Shown in pieces: positions 26,068-35,462 of a DNA stretch of 64,000 bases (its first letter is position 1; every line of letters starts with the position of its first letter). Origin of the DNA: Pseudomonadota bacterium (GTDB taxonomy: Bacteria > Pseudomonadota > Alphaproteobacteria > Sphingomonadales > Sphingomonadaceae). Under the pieces are notes generated by a model. That model was not told where the DNA came from. It saw only the letters and a list, made by a program, of their open reading frames with translations, and ran no database searches. The stretch covers positions 1-64,000 of the forward strand of contig JAJZTH010000018.1 in NCBI GenBank assembly GCA_021849075.1, given 5' to 3'. Made by a program: the position numbers and the translations under genes.

Positions 26068-27549
26068 ATGGTATGTTTCTCCCGCGCGGCCCTGCGCCGT
26101 CCCGTCGCTCTTTCCGCTCTCACCTTCTCCAGCCTGTTTGCTCATCCGGCCCGGGCGGACGACATGCCGGCTGATCCGACGAGCCTCTACCCCGCCGATG
26201 CCGTCGGCGAAGGCGCGGTGTCGGGCGGCTATGCCCTGTCGCGCTGGGCGGAGGATTGGCGCAGCAAGGCCGATGCCGACAATCGCGACGACCTGTTCGA
26301 TCGCCTGAAATATCTGCCGCTGGATAAGGATGGCAACATTTATCTGACGCTCAGCGGCGAGGCGCGGGTTCGGGTCAATTATACGACCAACCTCAACCTG
26401 CGAAATGCCGGCAGCCAGCGGCAGGACATCAACCGGCTGGTCGGCGGCGCGGACCTGCATGTCGGCCCGCATGTGCGTTTCTATGGCGAAATCGCCCATG
26501 GCGGCATTGCCGGCGACAATATCGGTGCGCCGTCAGGATCGCTGCGCAACGATCTGGTGCTGCTTCAGTCCTTTGCCGAAGTGAAGGGGCGGGTTGCGGG
26601 CATGGATCTGGGCCTGCGCTATGGCCGGCAGGAATTTACCGATGGCGCCAATTTGCTGACGTCGCAGCGCGACAATAATACGATCCGCTATGCATTGAAC
26701 GGCGTGCGGGCCTGGGCGCGGACGGGATCGCTGCGCATCGACGCCTTCGATTTCAAACCGACCGCGTTGGGCAATGGCGGCGCCGGCGATGACAAGGTGG
26801 AGCAGGGGCGGCGCTTTTCCGGCTTCACCGCCGGCATCCGCCTGCCCGAAAAGATGCTGGGCGGTTCGGAGCTGTATCTCGACCCCTTCTTGTGGCGACT
26901 GCGCACCAGCGACGCGCTGTGGGGCGGCGTTTCCGGCCGGGTGGAGCGTTTCTATGCCGGCGCGCGCCTGTGGGGCGAAGTTGGGCCGGTCAATATCGAC
27001 TGGACCGTCAACCACCAGTTCGGCGACTTCGATGGCCGTGACATCAACGCCTGGCAGCTATTTTTCCAACAAAGCTACAAGCTGCCCGGCACGCTGCCGA
27101 TGGCCCCGCGCATCGGCTTCCATGCTGATTACGCCAGTGGCGGCGGCACGTTTGAGGGCGGCACGCTGAAGGCAGCCTATGCGCCGTTCGGCAATAATAT
27201 CTATTATAGCTACCAACTGTGCATGACGCCGACCAACCTCAAGACGCTGGCGCCCAGCCTGACGCTGTCGCCGTTCAAGGGGGTGAAGGCGACGATGGAA
27301 TATCAGTTCGCCTGGCGCGCCGATGAAAATGACGCGGTCTATCGCGCCAACAAGTCGATCTTTGCAGGAACGCAATCGGTGCCCGGCCACAAGATCGGGG
27401 AATCGATCCGCGCGCAGATCAGCTGGTCGATCACGCCGCGCCTTTCCTTTACCGGGCGTTACGAACATCTGGACGCCGGGCCAGTGCTCAGCCGGGCCGG
27501 TTACGGCAACAGCGATTATCTGGCCGGCTGGCTGAGCTTCCGGTTCTGA
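26068..27549 (+). CDS. Alginate-export-domain outer-membrane porin
   Basis: 493 aa. Signal peptide ending AHPARA-DD near residue 29, then a mature N-terminus with RLKYLPLDKDGNIYLTLSGEARVR typical of alginate_exp domain porins. Repeated amphipathic strands end in the terminal aromatic WLSFRF. It lies just after dctA and before mqo, suggesting passage of dicarboxylates through the outer membrane rather than alginate. Substrate assignment is inferred from context only. Confidence 0.82.
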   Translation: MVCFSRAALRRPVALSALTFSSLFAHPARADDMPADPTSLYPADAVGEGAVSGGYALSRWAEDWRSKADADNRDDLFDRLKYLPLDKDGNIYLTLSGEARVRVNYTTNLNLRNAGSQRQDINRLVGGADLHVGPHVRFYGEIAHGGIAGDNIGAPSGSLRNDLVLLQSFAEVKGRVAGMDLGLRYGRQEFTDGANLLTSQRDNNTIRYALNGVRAWARTGSLRIDAFDFKPTALGNGGAGDDKVEQGRRFSGFTAGIRLPEKMLGGSELYLDPFLWRLRTSDALWGGVSGRVERFYAGARLWGEVGPVNIDWTVNHQFGDFDGRDINAWQLFFQQSYKLPGTLPMAPRIGFHADYASGGGTFEGGTLKAAYAPFGNNIYYSYQLCMTPTNLKTLAPSLTLSPFKGVKATMEYQFAWRADENDAVYRANKSIFAGTQSVPGHKIGESIRAQISWSITPRLSFTGRYEHLDAGPVLSRAGYGNSDYLAGWLSFRF

Positions 27550-27645
27550 GGCGAATGGGGTGGTGCGCATGACCTGATCGAGAAAAATCGCGCAAGCGCG
27601 CCCTGCCGTTCGGCCCCCTTTTCACGCAGATTCGGAACCCTGTTC

Positions 27646-29370
27646 ATGACATCCTCCCCCAGTCCGGCGGCATCGCCCCGCCGGCCTTTGTTCAAGAGAA
27701 TCCTCTTCGGCCTTGCCATCGTCCTGCTGATACTGGCGATCGCGGCCACCGCTTTCCTGTTTCGCCCGATGGCCTCGCCCGAGGGCGAGGCGGCGGCCAA
27801 TGACAAGCCGGTCGATGTGCTGGTGATCGGCGGCGGCATCATGGGCGTGACGCTGGCCACATATCTCCAGGAAATGGAGCCGGACTGGCAGATCGACATT
27901 TATGAGCGCATGGACAAGGTGGCGCAGGAAAGCACCAACGGTTGGAACAATGCGGGCACCGGCCATTCGGGCTTTGCCGAGCTGAACTATACGCCGGAGA
28001 AGGAAGACGGATCGATCGCGACGGAAAAGGCCGTCGACATCGCCGAGCAGTTCGAGATTTCGCGCCAGTTCTGGTCGCATGAAGTGCGCGAGGGCCGCCT
28101 GCCCAAGCCGACCGACTTCATCAATGCGACGCCGCATATGAGCTTCGTGTGGGGTGACGATAATATCGAATATCTGCACAAGCGCCGCGATGCGCTGGTG
28201 AAGAACCCGCTTTTCTACGGCATGGAATATTCGCAGGATGCGGCGCAAATCCGCCGCTGGGCGCCGCTGGTGATGGAAGGCCGCGACCCCGGGCAGAAAG
28301 TGGCGGCAACCTTCATGCCGCTGGGCACCGACGTCAATTTCGGCGTCATCACCACCCAGTTGACCAATGCGTTGACCCGCAATCCCAATTTCCACCTGCA
28401 GCTGGGCCATGAAGTGCGCGGGTTGCACCAGAATGCGGACAAGACGTGGAACGTCACCGTCCATGACCTGAAAAAGAACAGCAACAGCGTGGTCAAGGCG
28501 AAGTTCGTCTTCATCGGCGCGGGTGGCGCATCGCTCAAGCTGCTGCAAATGTCGGGGATACCGGAATCGAAAAATTATGCCGGCTTCCCGGTCGGCGGGC
28601 AGTTCTTGGCGTTCGAAGGACCGGCCGCCACCAGTCGTCACAATGTAAAGGTCTATGGCAAGGCGGAGGCCGGTTCGCCGCCCATGTCGGTGCCGCATCT
28701 GGACGCGCGCAAGCTTGACGGCAAGTCGGTGACATTGTTCGGTCCCTTCGCGCTGCAAAGCACGAAGTTCCTGAAAAATGGCTCGTCGCTCGACCTGTTC
28801 GCATCCATCTACAAGAATAATGTCGGCGGCCTGCTGAAGGTCGGCGCGGAAAATCTGGATCTGGTTCGCTATCTGGCGGAGCAGGCGACGTTGACCGATG
28901 CCCAGCGCCAAGCCGAACTGGTGAAATATTATCCCAACGCAAAGCGAGGCGACTGGAAGCTGATCACGGCGGGCCAGCGTGTGCAGGTGATCAAGCGCGA
29001 TCCCAAGAAGGGCACGGTGTTGCAGTTCGGCACGGAAATCGTCACCGACAAGGACGCCAGCATCGCCGCGCTGCTGGGCGCTTCGCCCGGCGCATCGACA
29101 TCGCCGGCGATCATGCTGGAAGTGATGCGCCGCGCATTCCCGCAGCAGATGGCGACCAGCTGGAAGCCCAAGGTTGCGGCGATGGTGCCTTCCTATGGTC
29201 AAAAGCTCAACGTCAGCCCGGAGATGACCAATCGCATCCGGCGCATGACCAGCCAGACGCTGGGTCTGCCCTTTATCGAGGTGCCGGCGACCCTGACCGG
29301 GGCGGCGCCTGCGGGAGAAGTCAAGCAGCCGGCGAAGCGCAACCTCAATCAGGAACAGCAGGCGCTGTAG
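27646..29370 (+). CDS. mqo: Malate:quinone oxidoreductase
   Basis: 574 aa FAD-dependent membrane-associated enzyme oxidising malate to oxaloacetate with quinone as acceptor. [21 protein letters not shown] is the FAD-binding motif, and [21 protein letters not shown] is the diagnostic MQO block. Unusual for Mqo is a predicted N-terminal transmembrane helix (residues 18-40, [15 protein letters not shown] in pattern), which would anchor it; most Mqo are peripheral. Follows the dctA-porin pair and would feed imported malate or fumarate into respiration. Confidence 0.93.
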   Translation: MTSSPSPAASPRRPLFKRILFGLAIVLLILAIAATAFLFRPMASPEGEAAANDKPVDVLVIGGGIMGVTLATYLQEMEPDWQIDIYERMDKVAQESTNGWNNAGTGHSGFAELNYTPEKEDGSIATEKAVDIAEQFEISRQFWSHEVREGRLPKPTDFINATPHMSFVWGDDNIEYLHKRRDALVKNPLFYGMEYSQDAAQIRRWAPLVMEGRDPGQKVAATFMPLGTDVNFGVITTQLTNALTRNPNFHLQLGHEVRGLHQNADKTWNVTVHDLKKNSNSVVKAKFVFIGAGGASLKLLQMSGIPESKNYAGFPVGGQFLAFEGPAATSRHNVKVYGKAEAGSPPMSVPHLDARKLDGKSVTLFGPFALQSTKFLKNGSSLDLFASIYKNNVGGLLKVGAENLDLVRYLAEQATLTDAQRQAELVKYYPNAKRGDWKLITAGQRVQVIKRDPKKGTVLQFGTEIVTDKDASIAALLGASPGASTSPAIMLEVMRRAFPQQMATSWKPKVAAMVPSYGQKLNVSPEMTNRIRRMTSQTLGLPFIEVPATLTGAAPAGEVKQPAKRNLNQEQQAL

Positions 29371-29402
29371 TCCGAAGGGCATCGCTGCCAGCATATGACA
29401 GG

Positions 29403-29438
29403 AAAAGGCCCGGTTCCATCGGTGGAGCCGGGCCTTTT
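29403..29438 (+). terminator. Rho-independent terminator after mqo
   Basis: AAAAGGCCCGG (29403-29413) pairs perfectly with CCGGGCCTTTT (29428-29438), giving an 11-bp stem with a 14-nt loop and a T-run. Confidence 0.88.
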
Positions 29439-29485
29439 CTGTGTGACGGGAGGGGGGCTTCCCTATCGGCGCAAAAGGCGCGTCT

Positions 29486-30187
29486 TTACGCGCTCTTGCG
29501 CCGATAGCGGAAATACCAGACTTCATGGCCGATGCTGCGGGCCTTGGCTTCGTAGCGGGTTTCGGGCCAGCCGCCGGGACGGTTCTGGAAATCCTTGGGG
29601 TCGCTGGCCAGCCAGTCGAAATCGGGATGGCCGTTCATCACCATCAGCGCCCAGCGCAGATAGATGGGATGATCGGTGCCGAAGCGAAATTCGCCGCCGG
29701 GTTTGAGTTTGCGCGCGATCATGTCGACCGGGCCGGGGTTCATCATGCGCCGCTTGGCATGGCGCGCCTTGGGCCAGGGATCGGGGTGAAGCAGATAGAC
29801 GAAGCTGAGCGCGCCGTCGGGGATGCGGCTGAGCACCTGAAGCGCGTCGCCCATGTGCAGGCGGACATTGCCCAGCGCGCCGTCGCGGACATGGCCGAGT
29901 GCCTGCACCACGCCGTTCAGAAAGGGTTCGCAGCCAATGAAGCCATGGTCGGGCAGCATGTCGGCGCGATACGCCATATGCTCGCCGCCGCCGAAGCCGA
30001 TTTCGAAGTGGAGGGGCCGATCATAGCCGAAAAGATTGGCGGCGGTCACTTCGCCTTCCTCCGGCACGGAGATGGCGGGCAGGAGCGTGTCGACCAGTTC
30101 CTGCTGGCCCTTGCGGAGCTTTGGCCCCGACTGGCGGCCATAGAGGCGGTTGAGGGTCGTGGGATCGCCGGATTTATGCGCTGTCAT
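29486..30187 (-). CDS. trmB: tRNA (guanine-N7)-methyltransferase TrmB
   Basis: 233 aa. It makes m7G46 in tRNA using SAM. FEIGFGGGEHMAYRA is the SAM-binding motif I, GCEPFLNGV follows, and LLHPDPWPKARHAKRRM is the TrmB signature (PDPWPKxRHxKRR), with FGTDHPIYLRW near the end. The start at 30187 (MTAHKSGDPTTLNRLYGR) matches homologues; a longer in-frame version reads through a hairpin. Downstream of metK on the same strand, a common alphaproteobacterial arrangement. Confidence 0.95.
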   Translation of the reverse strand: MTAHKSGDPTTLNRLYGRQSGPKLRKGQQELVDTLLPAISVPEEGEVTAANLFGYDRPLHFEIGFGGGEHMAYRADMLPDHGFIGCEPFLNGVVQALGHVRDGALGNVRLHMGDALQVLSRIPDGALSFVYLLHPDPWPKARHAKRRMMNPGPVDMIARKLKPGGEFRFGTDHPIYLRWALMVMNGHPDFDWLASDPKDFQNRPGGWPETRYEAKARSIGHEVWYFRYRRKSA

Positions 30188-30260
30188 GGCCGCGCCGATA
30201 GCGGGCCGGGGCGACTGGGGCAAGCGGCGACGATGACGGATGGGGACGGGTAAAAGGAAG

Positions 30261-30310
30261 CTGCCCCTTCCCGGTCGCCTTCGGTGCAGTCGGGGACCGG
30301 GAAGGGGCAG
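30261..30310 (-). terminator. Long hairpin between small secreted gene and trmB
   Basis: CTGCCCCTTCCCGGTC (30261-30276) pairs perfectly with its complement at 30295-30310, a 16-bp stem with an 18-nt loop. On the minus strand it is followed by CTTCCTTTTA, so it probably terminates the small gene upstream. The rest of the 221-bp gap 30188-30408 shows nothing else. Confidence 0.6.
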
Positions 30311-30408
30311 AATGATCAGTGGCTGGCCGTTGATGCTGAGGAGAAAACATCGCCGGATTTCGGCAGGAGGGGAGCTGAAAGCTGTCTGCCGCCACAATCG
30401 TCATCAGG

Positions 30409-30588
30409 TCATTTACACTTGATGAAACGACCCTTTGCATCCTTGCAGGGCGCCTTTTTGACAGGGGCCTTGGGCGGACATTTGACGAATTTGCCCTTCG
30501 CATCCTTGCATGGGGCGGCAGACGCAGGAGCGGCGCTGCCGAGGGTCAGGGCAAGGGTGAGGAGAGCCGTGGCAACCATCTTGGTCAT
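30409..30588 (-). CDS. Small secreted Cys/Lys-rich repeat peptide
   Basis: 59 aa, beginning MTKMVATALLTLALTLGSA. A signal peptide ends near ASA-APC; the mature part is only about 34 residues. It consists of two near-identical units, PCKDAKGKFVKC and PCKDAKGRFIKC, joined by a proline/lysine spacer. Four cysteines in two CxxxxxxxxxC pairs suggest two small loops, disulfide-bonded or metal-binding. It lies between metK and trmB with terminators on both sides, so it is a separate transcript. No function is recognised; the clean signal peptide, good start and tandem repeat make it a credible gene. Confidence 0.75.
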   Translation of the reverse strand: MTKMVATALLTLALTLGSAAPASAAPCKDAKGKFVKCPPKAPVKKAPCKDAKGRFIKCK

Positions 30589-30611
30589 TGGGTGCCTCTT
30601 TGGGGAGAGGG

Positions 30612-30642
30612 TGTCAGGCTCGACAGGGGTGCGAGCCTGACA
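30612..30642. promoter_or_regulatory. Hairpin in the 5' region of the small secreted gene
   Basis: TGTCAGGCTCG (30612-30622) pairs with CGAGCCTGACA (30632-30642), an 11-bp perfect stem about 25 bp upstream of the gene start on the minus strand. It has no T-run; it may be an operator or a leader structure. Confidence 0.45.
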
Positions 30643-30704
30643 AGGGCTGTATGCGCCGGAGAGGGGCGGTTTCCTAATGAACTTTTCGTCATGTTGCGGA
30701 CAGG

Positions 30705-30740
30705 AAAGGGGCGCCGGAGATATGCTCCGGCGCCCCTTTT
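30705..30740. terminator. Terminator downstream of metK
   Basis: AAAGGGGCGCCGGAG and CTCCGGCGCCCCTTTT form a 15-bp stem with a 5-nt loop and A/T tails on both sides, so it can work on either strand. It lies 77 bp past the metK stop. Confidence 0.85.
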
Positions 30741-30816
30741 CGCGTGTGGCAGTTTGCCCATCCCGCTGCGACCAACGCGCCTCGCTGTCCCTCCCATAAA
30801 CGGGAGGGGAGCAGGG

Positions 30817-32016
30817 TTAGGCTACAGCGGCCTTCAGGGCGTCGACCAGATCGGTCTTTTCCCAGGGGAAATAGTCGCCGTCGGGGGTGCGGCCGAAATG
30901 GCCGTAGGCGGCGGTCTTCTGGTAGATCGGCTTGTTGAGGCCCAGATGGGTGCGGATGCCCTTGGGCGTCAGGCGGACCAGCGTCGGCAGGACGGCTTCG
31001 ATCGCCGAAGCCTCAACGGTGCCGGTGCCGTGCAGATCGACATAGAGCGACAGCGGCTCGGCAACGCCGATGGCGTAGCTGAGCTGGATCGTGCAGCGGC
31101 GGGCGAGGCCGGCGGCGACGATGTTCTTCGCGAGGTAGCGGGTGATGTAGGCGGCCGAACGGTCAACCTTGGTCGGGTCCTTGCCGCTGAACGCGCCGCC
31201 GCCATGGGGCGACGCGCCGCCATAGGTGTCGACGATGATCTTGCGACCGGTGAGACCGGCGTCGCCGTCGGGGCCGCCGATTTCGAACAGGCCGGTCGGG
31301 TTGACATAGATGCTTTCGTCGCCCGGCAGCCAGCCTTCGGGCAGAACATCGGCCATCACGCCCTTGACGTAGGCGCGCAGTTCGGCGCGGCTGTCGTCAT
31401 TGTCCATGCCGGCGGCATGCTGGGTCGAGACGACGAGGGCGGTCGCGCGGACCGGCTTTTCATCGATATATTCGAGCGTCACCTGGCTCTTGGCGTCAGG
31501 CTCCAGGAAGGGAACGACCTTGTTGTGGCGGTCGTCCGCCATGCGTTCCAGGATCTTGTGCGAATAATAGAGGGTGGCGGGCATGAGGTCGGGGGTTTCG
31601 TCCGACGCATAGCCGAACATGATGCCTTGGTCGCCGGCGCCTTCATCCTTGTTGCCGCTTTCATCGACGCCCTGCGCGATGTGGGCGGACTGGCCGTGGA
31701 GATTATTTTCGAAGCGGAACGTCTCCCAGTGGAAGCCGTCCTGCTCATAGCCGATGCGCTTTACGGTCGCGCGGACGGTCGCTTCGATCTCTTCCTTCGC
31801 GCCGGGCGCCCATTCGCCATTTTCATAGACGCCCTTGCAGCGGATTTCGCCGGCCAGGACGACGAGCTGGGTCGTGGTCAGGGTTTCGCACGCGATGCGG
31901 GCTTCGGGGTCCTTGGACAGGAACAGATCGACGATCGAGTCGGAAATCTGGTCCGCGACCTTGTCGGGGTGGCCTTCGGAAACGGATTCCGATGTGAAGA
32001 GGAATTGGTTACGCAT
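30817..32016 (-). CDS. metK: S-adenosylmethionine synthase
   Basis: 399 aa. It forms SAM from methionine and [23 protein letters not shown] is the N-terminal ATP/metal region, [12 protein letters not shown] is signature 1, and [19 protein letters not shown] contains signature 2 with the P-loop-like GGGAFSGKD. Length is normal for bacterial MetK. Starts after GGGAG, 57 bp downstream of the lnt stop. No recognisable SAM riboswitch fits in this short leader. Confidence 0.97.
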   Translation of the reverse strand: MRNQFLFTSESVSEGHPDKVADQISDSIVDLFLSKDPEARIACETLTTTQLVVLAGEIRCKGVYENGEWAPGAKEEIEATVRATVKRIGYEQDGFHWETFRFENNLHGQSAHIAQGVDESGNKDEGAGDQGIMFGYASDETPDLMPATLYYSHKILERMADDRHNKVVPFLEPDAKSQVTLEYIDEKPVRATALVVSTQHAAGMDNDDSRAELRAYVKGVMADVLPEGWLPGDESIYVNPTGLFEIGGPDGDAGLTGRKIIVDTYGGASPHGGGAFSGKDPTKVDRSAAYITRYLAKNIVAAGLARRCTIQLSYAIGVAEPLSLYVDLHGTGTVEASAIEAVLPTLVRLTPKGIRTHLGLNKPIYQKTAAYGHFGRTPDGDYFPWEKTDLVDALKAAVA

Positions 32017-32073
32017 GAGACTCCCGTAAGACGCTTGGCGAGTTATGGATATAAAGAAAACTTTATGTGGTTA

Positions 32074-33750
32074 TTAGCTTTTGCCTCGGCGCAAGGCAAG
32101 GGCCGCGCCAAGAAGCAGGAGCATGAGGGCGAAAGGCGCCCAGTTGCCGAGGCGCGCGAAGAGCGTGGGCGGCAGTGCGGGGGGGAGGCCGGAATCCAGA
32201 AAGCCGGCGCGATTGAGGTCGAGCGCGTGGACGACATGGCCGCGCGCGTCGATGATTGCCGAAACGCCGGTGGGGGTGGAGCGCAGGATGGGAATGCCCT
32301 CCTCCAGCGCGCGCAGGCGGGCTTGCGCCAGATGCTGGACCGGACCCCAACTGCCGAACCAGGCGTCGTTGGAGGGGTTGAACAGGAAATCGGGGCGGTT
32401 GTGTGCGTCGATCACCTGACCGGAGAAAATGATCTCGTAACAGATTTGCACGCCCATCTTGAGGGCAGGGCGGCCGAGCGTGGCGGGAAGCGTCAGGCTG
32501 CGTGGGCCGGGGCCGGGCCAGAAATCGGCGTCGCCGGGCACCAGGCGGGACAGGCCGATGGGTTCGAGAATGTTCCGTAGCGGCAGATATTCGCCATAGG
32601 GGACGAGGTGCGATTTGTCGTAGCGGCCGAGCAGGGTCGCCTGCGGCGTGACGATCCAGACGCTGTTGTTCGCGCCGGCGAGTTTGTTGACGAGGACGCC
32701 CTTTTCCTCGGCGGTCTTGAAATAGACCTTGTCTCCGCCGGTCAGCAGCAGGTCGCCTGGACCCAGCAGGGCGGCGAGGCGGCCGCGCCAGTCGGGTTCC
32801 ATGTCGAGATAGGCCGGGATCGCCGCTTCGGGCCAGAAGATGAGGCGCGGGGCGGGGCGGGGCTGGCCGGAGAGGACGGTGAGTTTGCGGAAATTGCGAT
32901 ATTCCGCCTCGACCGAATATTTTTCGTCCTGGCCGATATTGGGCTGAACGATACGGATGCGCGGCGCGCCGGAAGGGGCGGTGGGGCCGGGCGAGGGAGA
33001 GAAGGAAAGGAGCAGCAGCGGGAGCAGCGGCGCCAGCAAGCGGAAGGGCGAGAGAATGGCATAGGATAGCCATGTCCCGTCCTTCCACGCCGTTGCCAGA
33101 TCATCTCGCCATTTGGCAAAGGATCTGTCTGTCCGCGATGCCCAGTTGCGATAGTTTTCGAGCAAGACTCCTGCGATCAGGACGGTCAAGCCGGAAAGGC
33201 CGTAGGTGCCGAAACAGGTCGCGAACCATGAAATACTGGTGGGCATCCAGATGACGCCCAGCGGGTTCCAGGCGAAGCCGGTGAAGAGGGTCGCGCGCAG
33301 ATATTCGGTCGCGATCCACAGGGCGGCGAAGAGGAGCGGGACAGATAAGGGGACGCTTTGATAATCTGACCAGCTGCGGCCCCTCCACCGAAGGGAGGCG
33401 AGTATCTTGTCGAGCCGCCATGCGCAGAGCGTCGCCAGGCCCGGATAGATGGCGAGATAGAGCGAGAGAAGGACCACCGCGCCATAGCCGAACCAGTGCG
33501 GCATCGAATCCTGAAAGGTGAAGGCGTGGGCGATCCAGTTGAGGCCCAGGGTGAAATGGCCGACGCCGAACAGCCAGCCCCGCAGGAAGGCGGCGCGGCG
33601 GTCGGGCGCGGCTTCGATCAGGAGAATCAGCGCGGCGAGGCAGGCGAGGGTGACGGGCCAGAGGCTGAGCGGGGCGAAGCCGGTGGCCGACAGGAAGCCG
33701 GCCAGAAGCGCCGCGACCTTGGGGTGGCGGGCGAAAGCGTTTTTCAGCAC
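32074..33750 (-). CDS. lnt: Apolipoprotein N-acyltransferase
   Basis: 558 aa inner-membrane enzyme adding the third acyl chain to lipoproteins. Six to seven N-terminal membrane helices (to about residue 235), then a periplasmic nitrilase domain with Glu in IFWPEAAIP, Lys in YDKSHLVPYGEYLP and Cys in MGVQICYEIIF; FNPSNDAWFG is also conserved. A final C-terminal helix precedes RRGKS. Directly follows the YqaA-type gene (1-bp spacing) and precedes metK. Confidence 0.95.
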   Translation of the reverse strand: MLKNAFARHPKVAALLAGFLSATGFAPLSLWPVTLACLAALILLIEAAPDRRAAFLRGWLFGVGHFTLGLNWIAHAFTFQDSMPHWFGYGAVVLLSLYLAIYPGLATLCAWRLDKILASLRWRGRSWSDYQSVPLSVPLLFAALWIATEYLRATLFTGFAWNPLGVIWMPTSISWFATCFGTYGLSGLTVLIAGVLLENYRNWASRTDRSFAKWRDDLATAWKDGTWLSYAILSPFRLLAPLLPLLLLSFSPSPGPTAPSGAPRIRIVQPNIGQDEKYSVEAEYRNFRKLTVLSGQPRPAPRLIFWPEAAIPAYLDMEPDWRGRLAALLGPGDLLLTGGDKVYFKTAEEKGVLVNKLAGANNSVWIVTPQATLLGRYDKSHLVPYGEYLPLRNILEPIGLSRLVPGDADFWPGPGPRSLTLPATLGRPALKMGVQICYEIIFSGQVIDAHNRPDFLFNPSNDAWFGSWGPVQHLAQARLRALEEGIPILRSTPTGVSAIIDARGHVVHALDLNRAGFLDSGLPPALPPTLFARLGNWAPFALMLLLLGAALALRRGKS

Positions 33751-33751
33751 G

Positions 33752-34387
33752 TTAGCGGATCGATTCCAGCGTGGCGCCGGAACATTTGTCGCTCTTGTGC
33801 CCGCCGCCGGTCAGCATCGAGGCCGCGAGAAAACCGCCGACCAGCAGCACGAGGAAGGCTGCGGACAGGAGGGCGAGATATTTTTCGATGAAGGCTTTGA
33901 TGGGGCGGCCGAATTTCCAGAAGAGGAAGCCGACCAGCATGAATTGAAAGGCGCGGCTGACGATGCTGGCCCACAGGAAGGTGAAGAGCGACAGGCCGAT
34001 AAAGCCCGCCGTGATGGTGATGAGTTTGAACGGGATGGGCGTCGCGCCCTTGATCAGGATGATTTCCGCCCCGTAATCGCGCAGATAGCAGGCGGCGACC
34101 GGGAATTTGGCGGTGAGGCCCAGAGCCGAGAGAATCTGATGCCCGACCGTTTCATAAAGGAAATGGCCGATGCCATAGCCCAGCAACCCGCCCAGCACCG
34201 AGGCGAGGGTGCAGATGAAGCCGAAGCGGATCGCCTTTTCCGGGCGGGCAAGGCACATCAGGCCCAACAGCGGATGCGGGGGGATCGGGAAGAAACTGGA
34301 TTCCATGAAGCTGATGGCGAAGAGCCACCGTTCGGCGTGGCGATGGGCGGCCTTGGCCAGCGTCCATTGATAGAGCTTTGTGAGCAT
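33752..34387 (-). CDS. YqaA/DedA-like membrane protein (VTT domain)
   Basis: 211 aa. ISFMESSFFPIPPHPLLGLM and GATPIPFKLITITAGFIGLSLFTF are the paired re-entrant motifs of the SNARE-associated/VTT family, with four to five membrane segments. DedA relatives act in phospholipid flipping and envelope homeostasis. The C-terminal tail after GGGHKSDKC is hydrophilic. Adjacent to lnt with almost no spacer, suggesting one envelope operon. Confidence 0.85.
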   Translation of the reverse strand: MLTKLYQWTLAKAAHRHAERWLFAISFMESSFFPIPPHPLLGLMCLARPEKAIRFGFICTLASVLGGLLGYGIGHFLYETVGHQILSALGLTAKFPVAACYLRDYGAEIILIKGATPIPFKLITITAGFIGLSLFTFLWASIVSRAFQFMLVGFLFWKFGRPIKAFIEKYLALLSAAFLVLLVGGFLAASMLTGGGHKSDKCSGATLESIR

Positions 34388-34414
34388 CGCGGGCGGGACT
34401 AGCCGAGATCAGGG

Positions 34415-35380
34415 ATGGCCGCCAGCGCTTTTGGCGCGATGGCGGTGTGGGGCGACGGGCTTGATTGTTCCGCGCCGTCTGGGCATGACCCCATCCCGAT
34501 AGTCCTGTCCGGTCGCAGCATTTTGAACATTTCATCCATCCCATGGTCCAAGGTGCGGCAGCGCGCGGGCGGCATCGTCTTTGCGCTGGTGCTGAACCTG
34601 CTGTTGCTGTTGGCGCTGTTCACCCTGTCGCCCAATTTCGACCCGCCCAGGCAGGATGACCGGATGGCGGTGACGTTCGACGTCGAAACCGGTCCCAAGA
34701 ACGACCAACAGCAGGCAAAGGCGGAAAAGACGCGCAAGCGCGAGCAGGACAGCGCGCAGCCGCAGAAACAGGCCGACCCGGTGGTGCGGCCGCCCATTCC
34801 GGTGGAAAAACCCGCCGAACAGCCGCCATCGCCATTCCCCTTTCTGACCCTGAACCGCGAACAGATGGCGTCGGCCGATATCGGCAACATGCCAAAGGGG
34901 ACGCAGGGCGCAGGCCAGGGCAAGGGCGATAGCGCCATGGTGCAGGGACCGGGCGAAGGGCCGGGCGGGGTGCAGTTGTTCGAGGCGGAATGGTATCGGC
35001 GGCCAACCCATGCCGAATTGTCGACCTATCTGCCGAGCAATGCGCCGCCGCGGGGCTATGGCCTGGTGGCGTGCAAGACGGTCGACCATTATCATGTCGA
35101 AAATTGCCAGACATTGGGGGAATCGCCGCTGGGATCGGGCCTTGCCAAGGCGGTGCGGCTGGCGGCGTGGCAGTTTCTGGTGCTGCCGCCCCGGGTGAAT
35201 GGCAAGGTGATGGTGGGCAGTTGGGTGCGCATCCGCATCGATTATACCCGCACGATGGTTCCGGGATCGGGAATGGGTGGGGCCGGCGCTGATGATGCGG
35301 CTGGATCTGATGCCAGGCCACAACCGACGCGGCCGGAAATGAAGCGGCTGGGGCCGGGGGTCGCCGGACCGCAATTTTGA
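34415..35380 (+). CDS. TonB-like single-pass membrane protein
   Basis: 321 aa as read from the ATG at 34415, but the first 40 residues look non-coding; a TTG near 34522 just before NISSIPWSKVRQRAG is a likely alternative start. A membrane helix (GGIVFALVLNLLLLLALF) is followed by a charged Pro/Gln/Lys-rich periplasmic stretch and a C-terminal domain with two cysteines (VACKTVDHYHVENCQTLGESP) and AAWQFLVLPPRVNGK, resembling the TonB C-terminal fold. Possibly couples to envelope transport; a function is not proven. Divergent from the YqaA gene. Confidence 0.7.
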   Translation: MAASAFGAMAVWGDGLDCSAPSGHDPIPIVLSGRSILNISSIPWSKVRQRAGGIVFALVLNLLLLLALFTLSPNFDPPRQDDRMAVTFDVETGPKNDQQQAKAEKTRKREQDSAQPQKQADPVVRPPIPVEKPAEQPPSPFPFLTLNREQMASADIGNMPKGTQGAGQGKGDSAMVQGPGEGPGGVQLFEAEWYRRPTHAELSTYLPSNAPPRGYGLVACKTVDHYHVENCQTLGESPLGSGLAKAVRLAAWQFLVLPPRVNGKVMVGSWVRIRIDYTRTMVPGSGMGGAGADDAAGSDARPQPTRPEMKRLGPGVAGPQF

Positions 35381-35462
35381 AGGAAGCCAATATCGCGGGA
35401 GCGGATCGCGCGGGATGGTGCGTCCGGCTCTAGGAACGTCGCCATTGATGATGGAGGCGGCG

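Noticed and set aside
32017..32073. SAM riboswitch upstream of metK
   Set aside because: The 57-bp leader is too short and I could not fit a SAM-II, SAM-V or SAM/SAH consensus; no evidence beyond gene identity.
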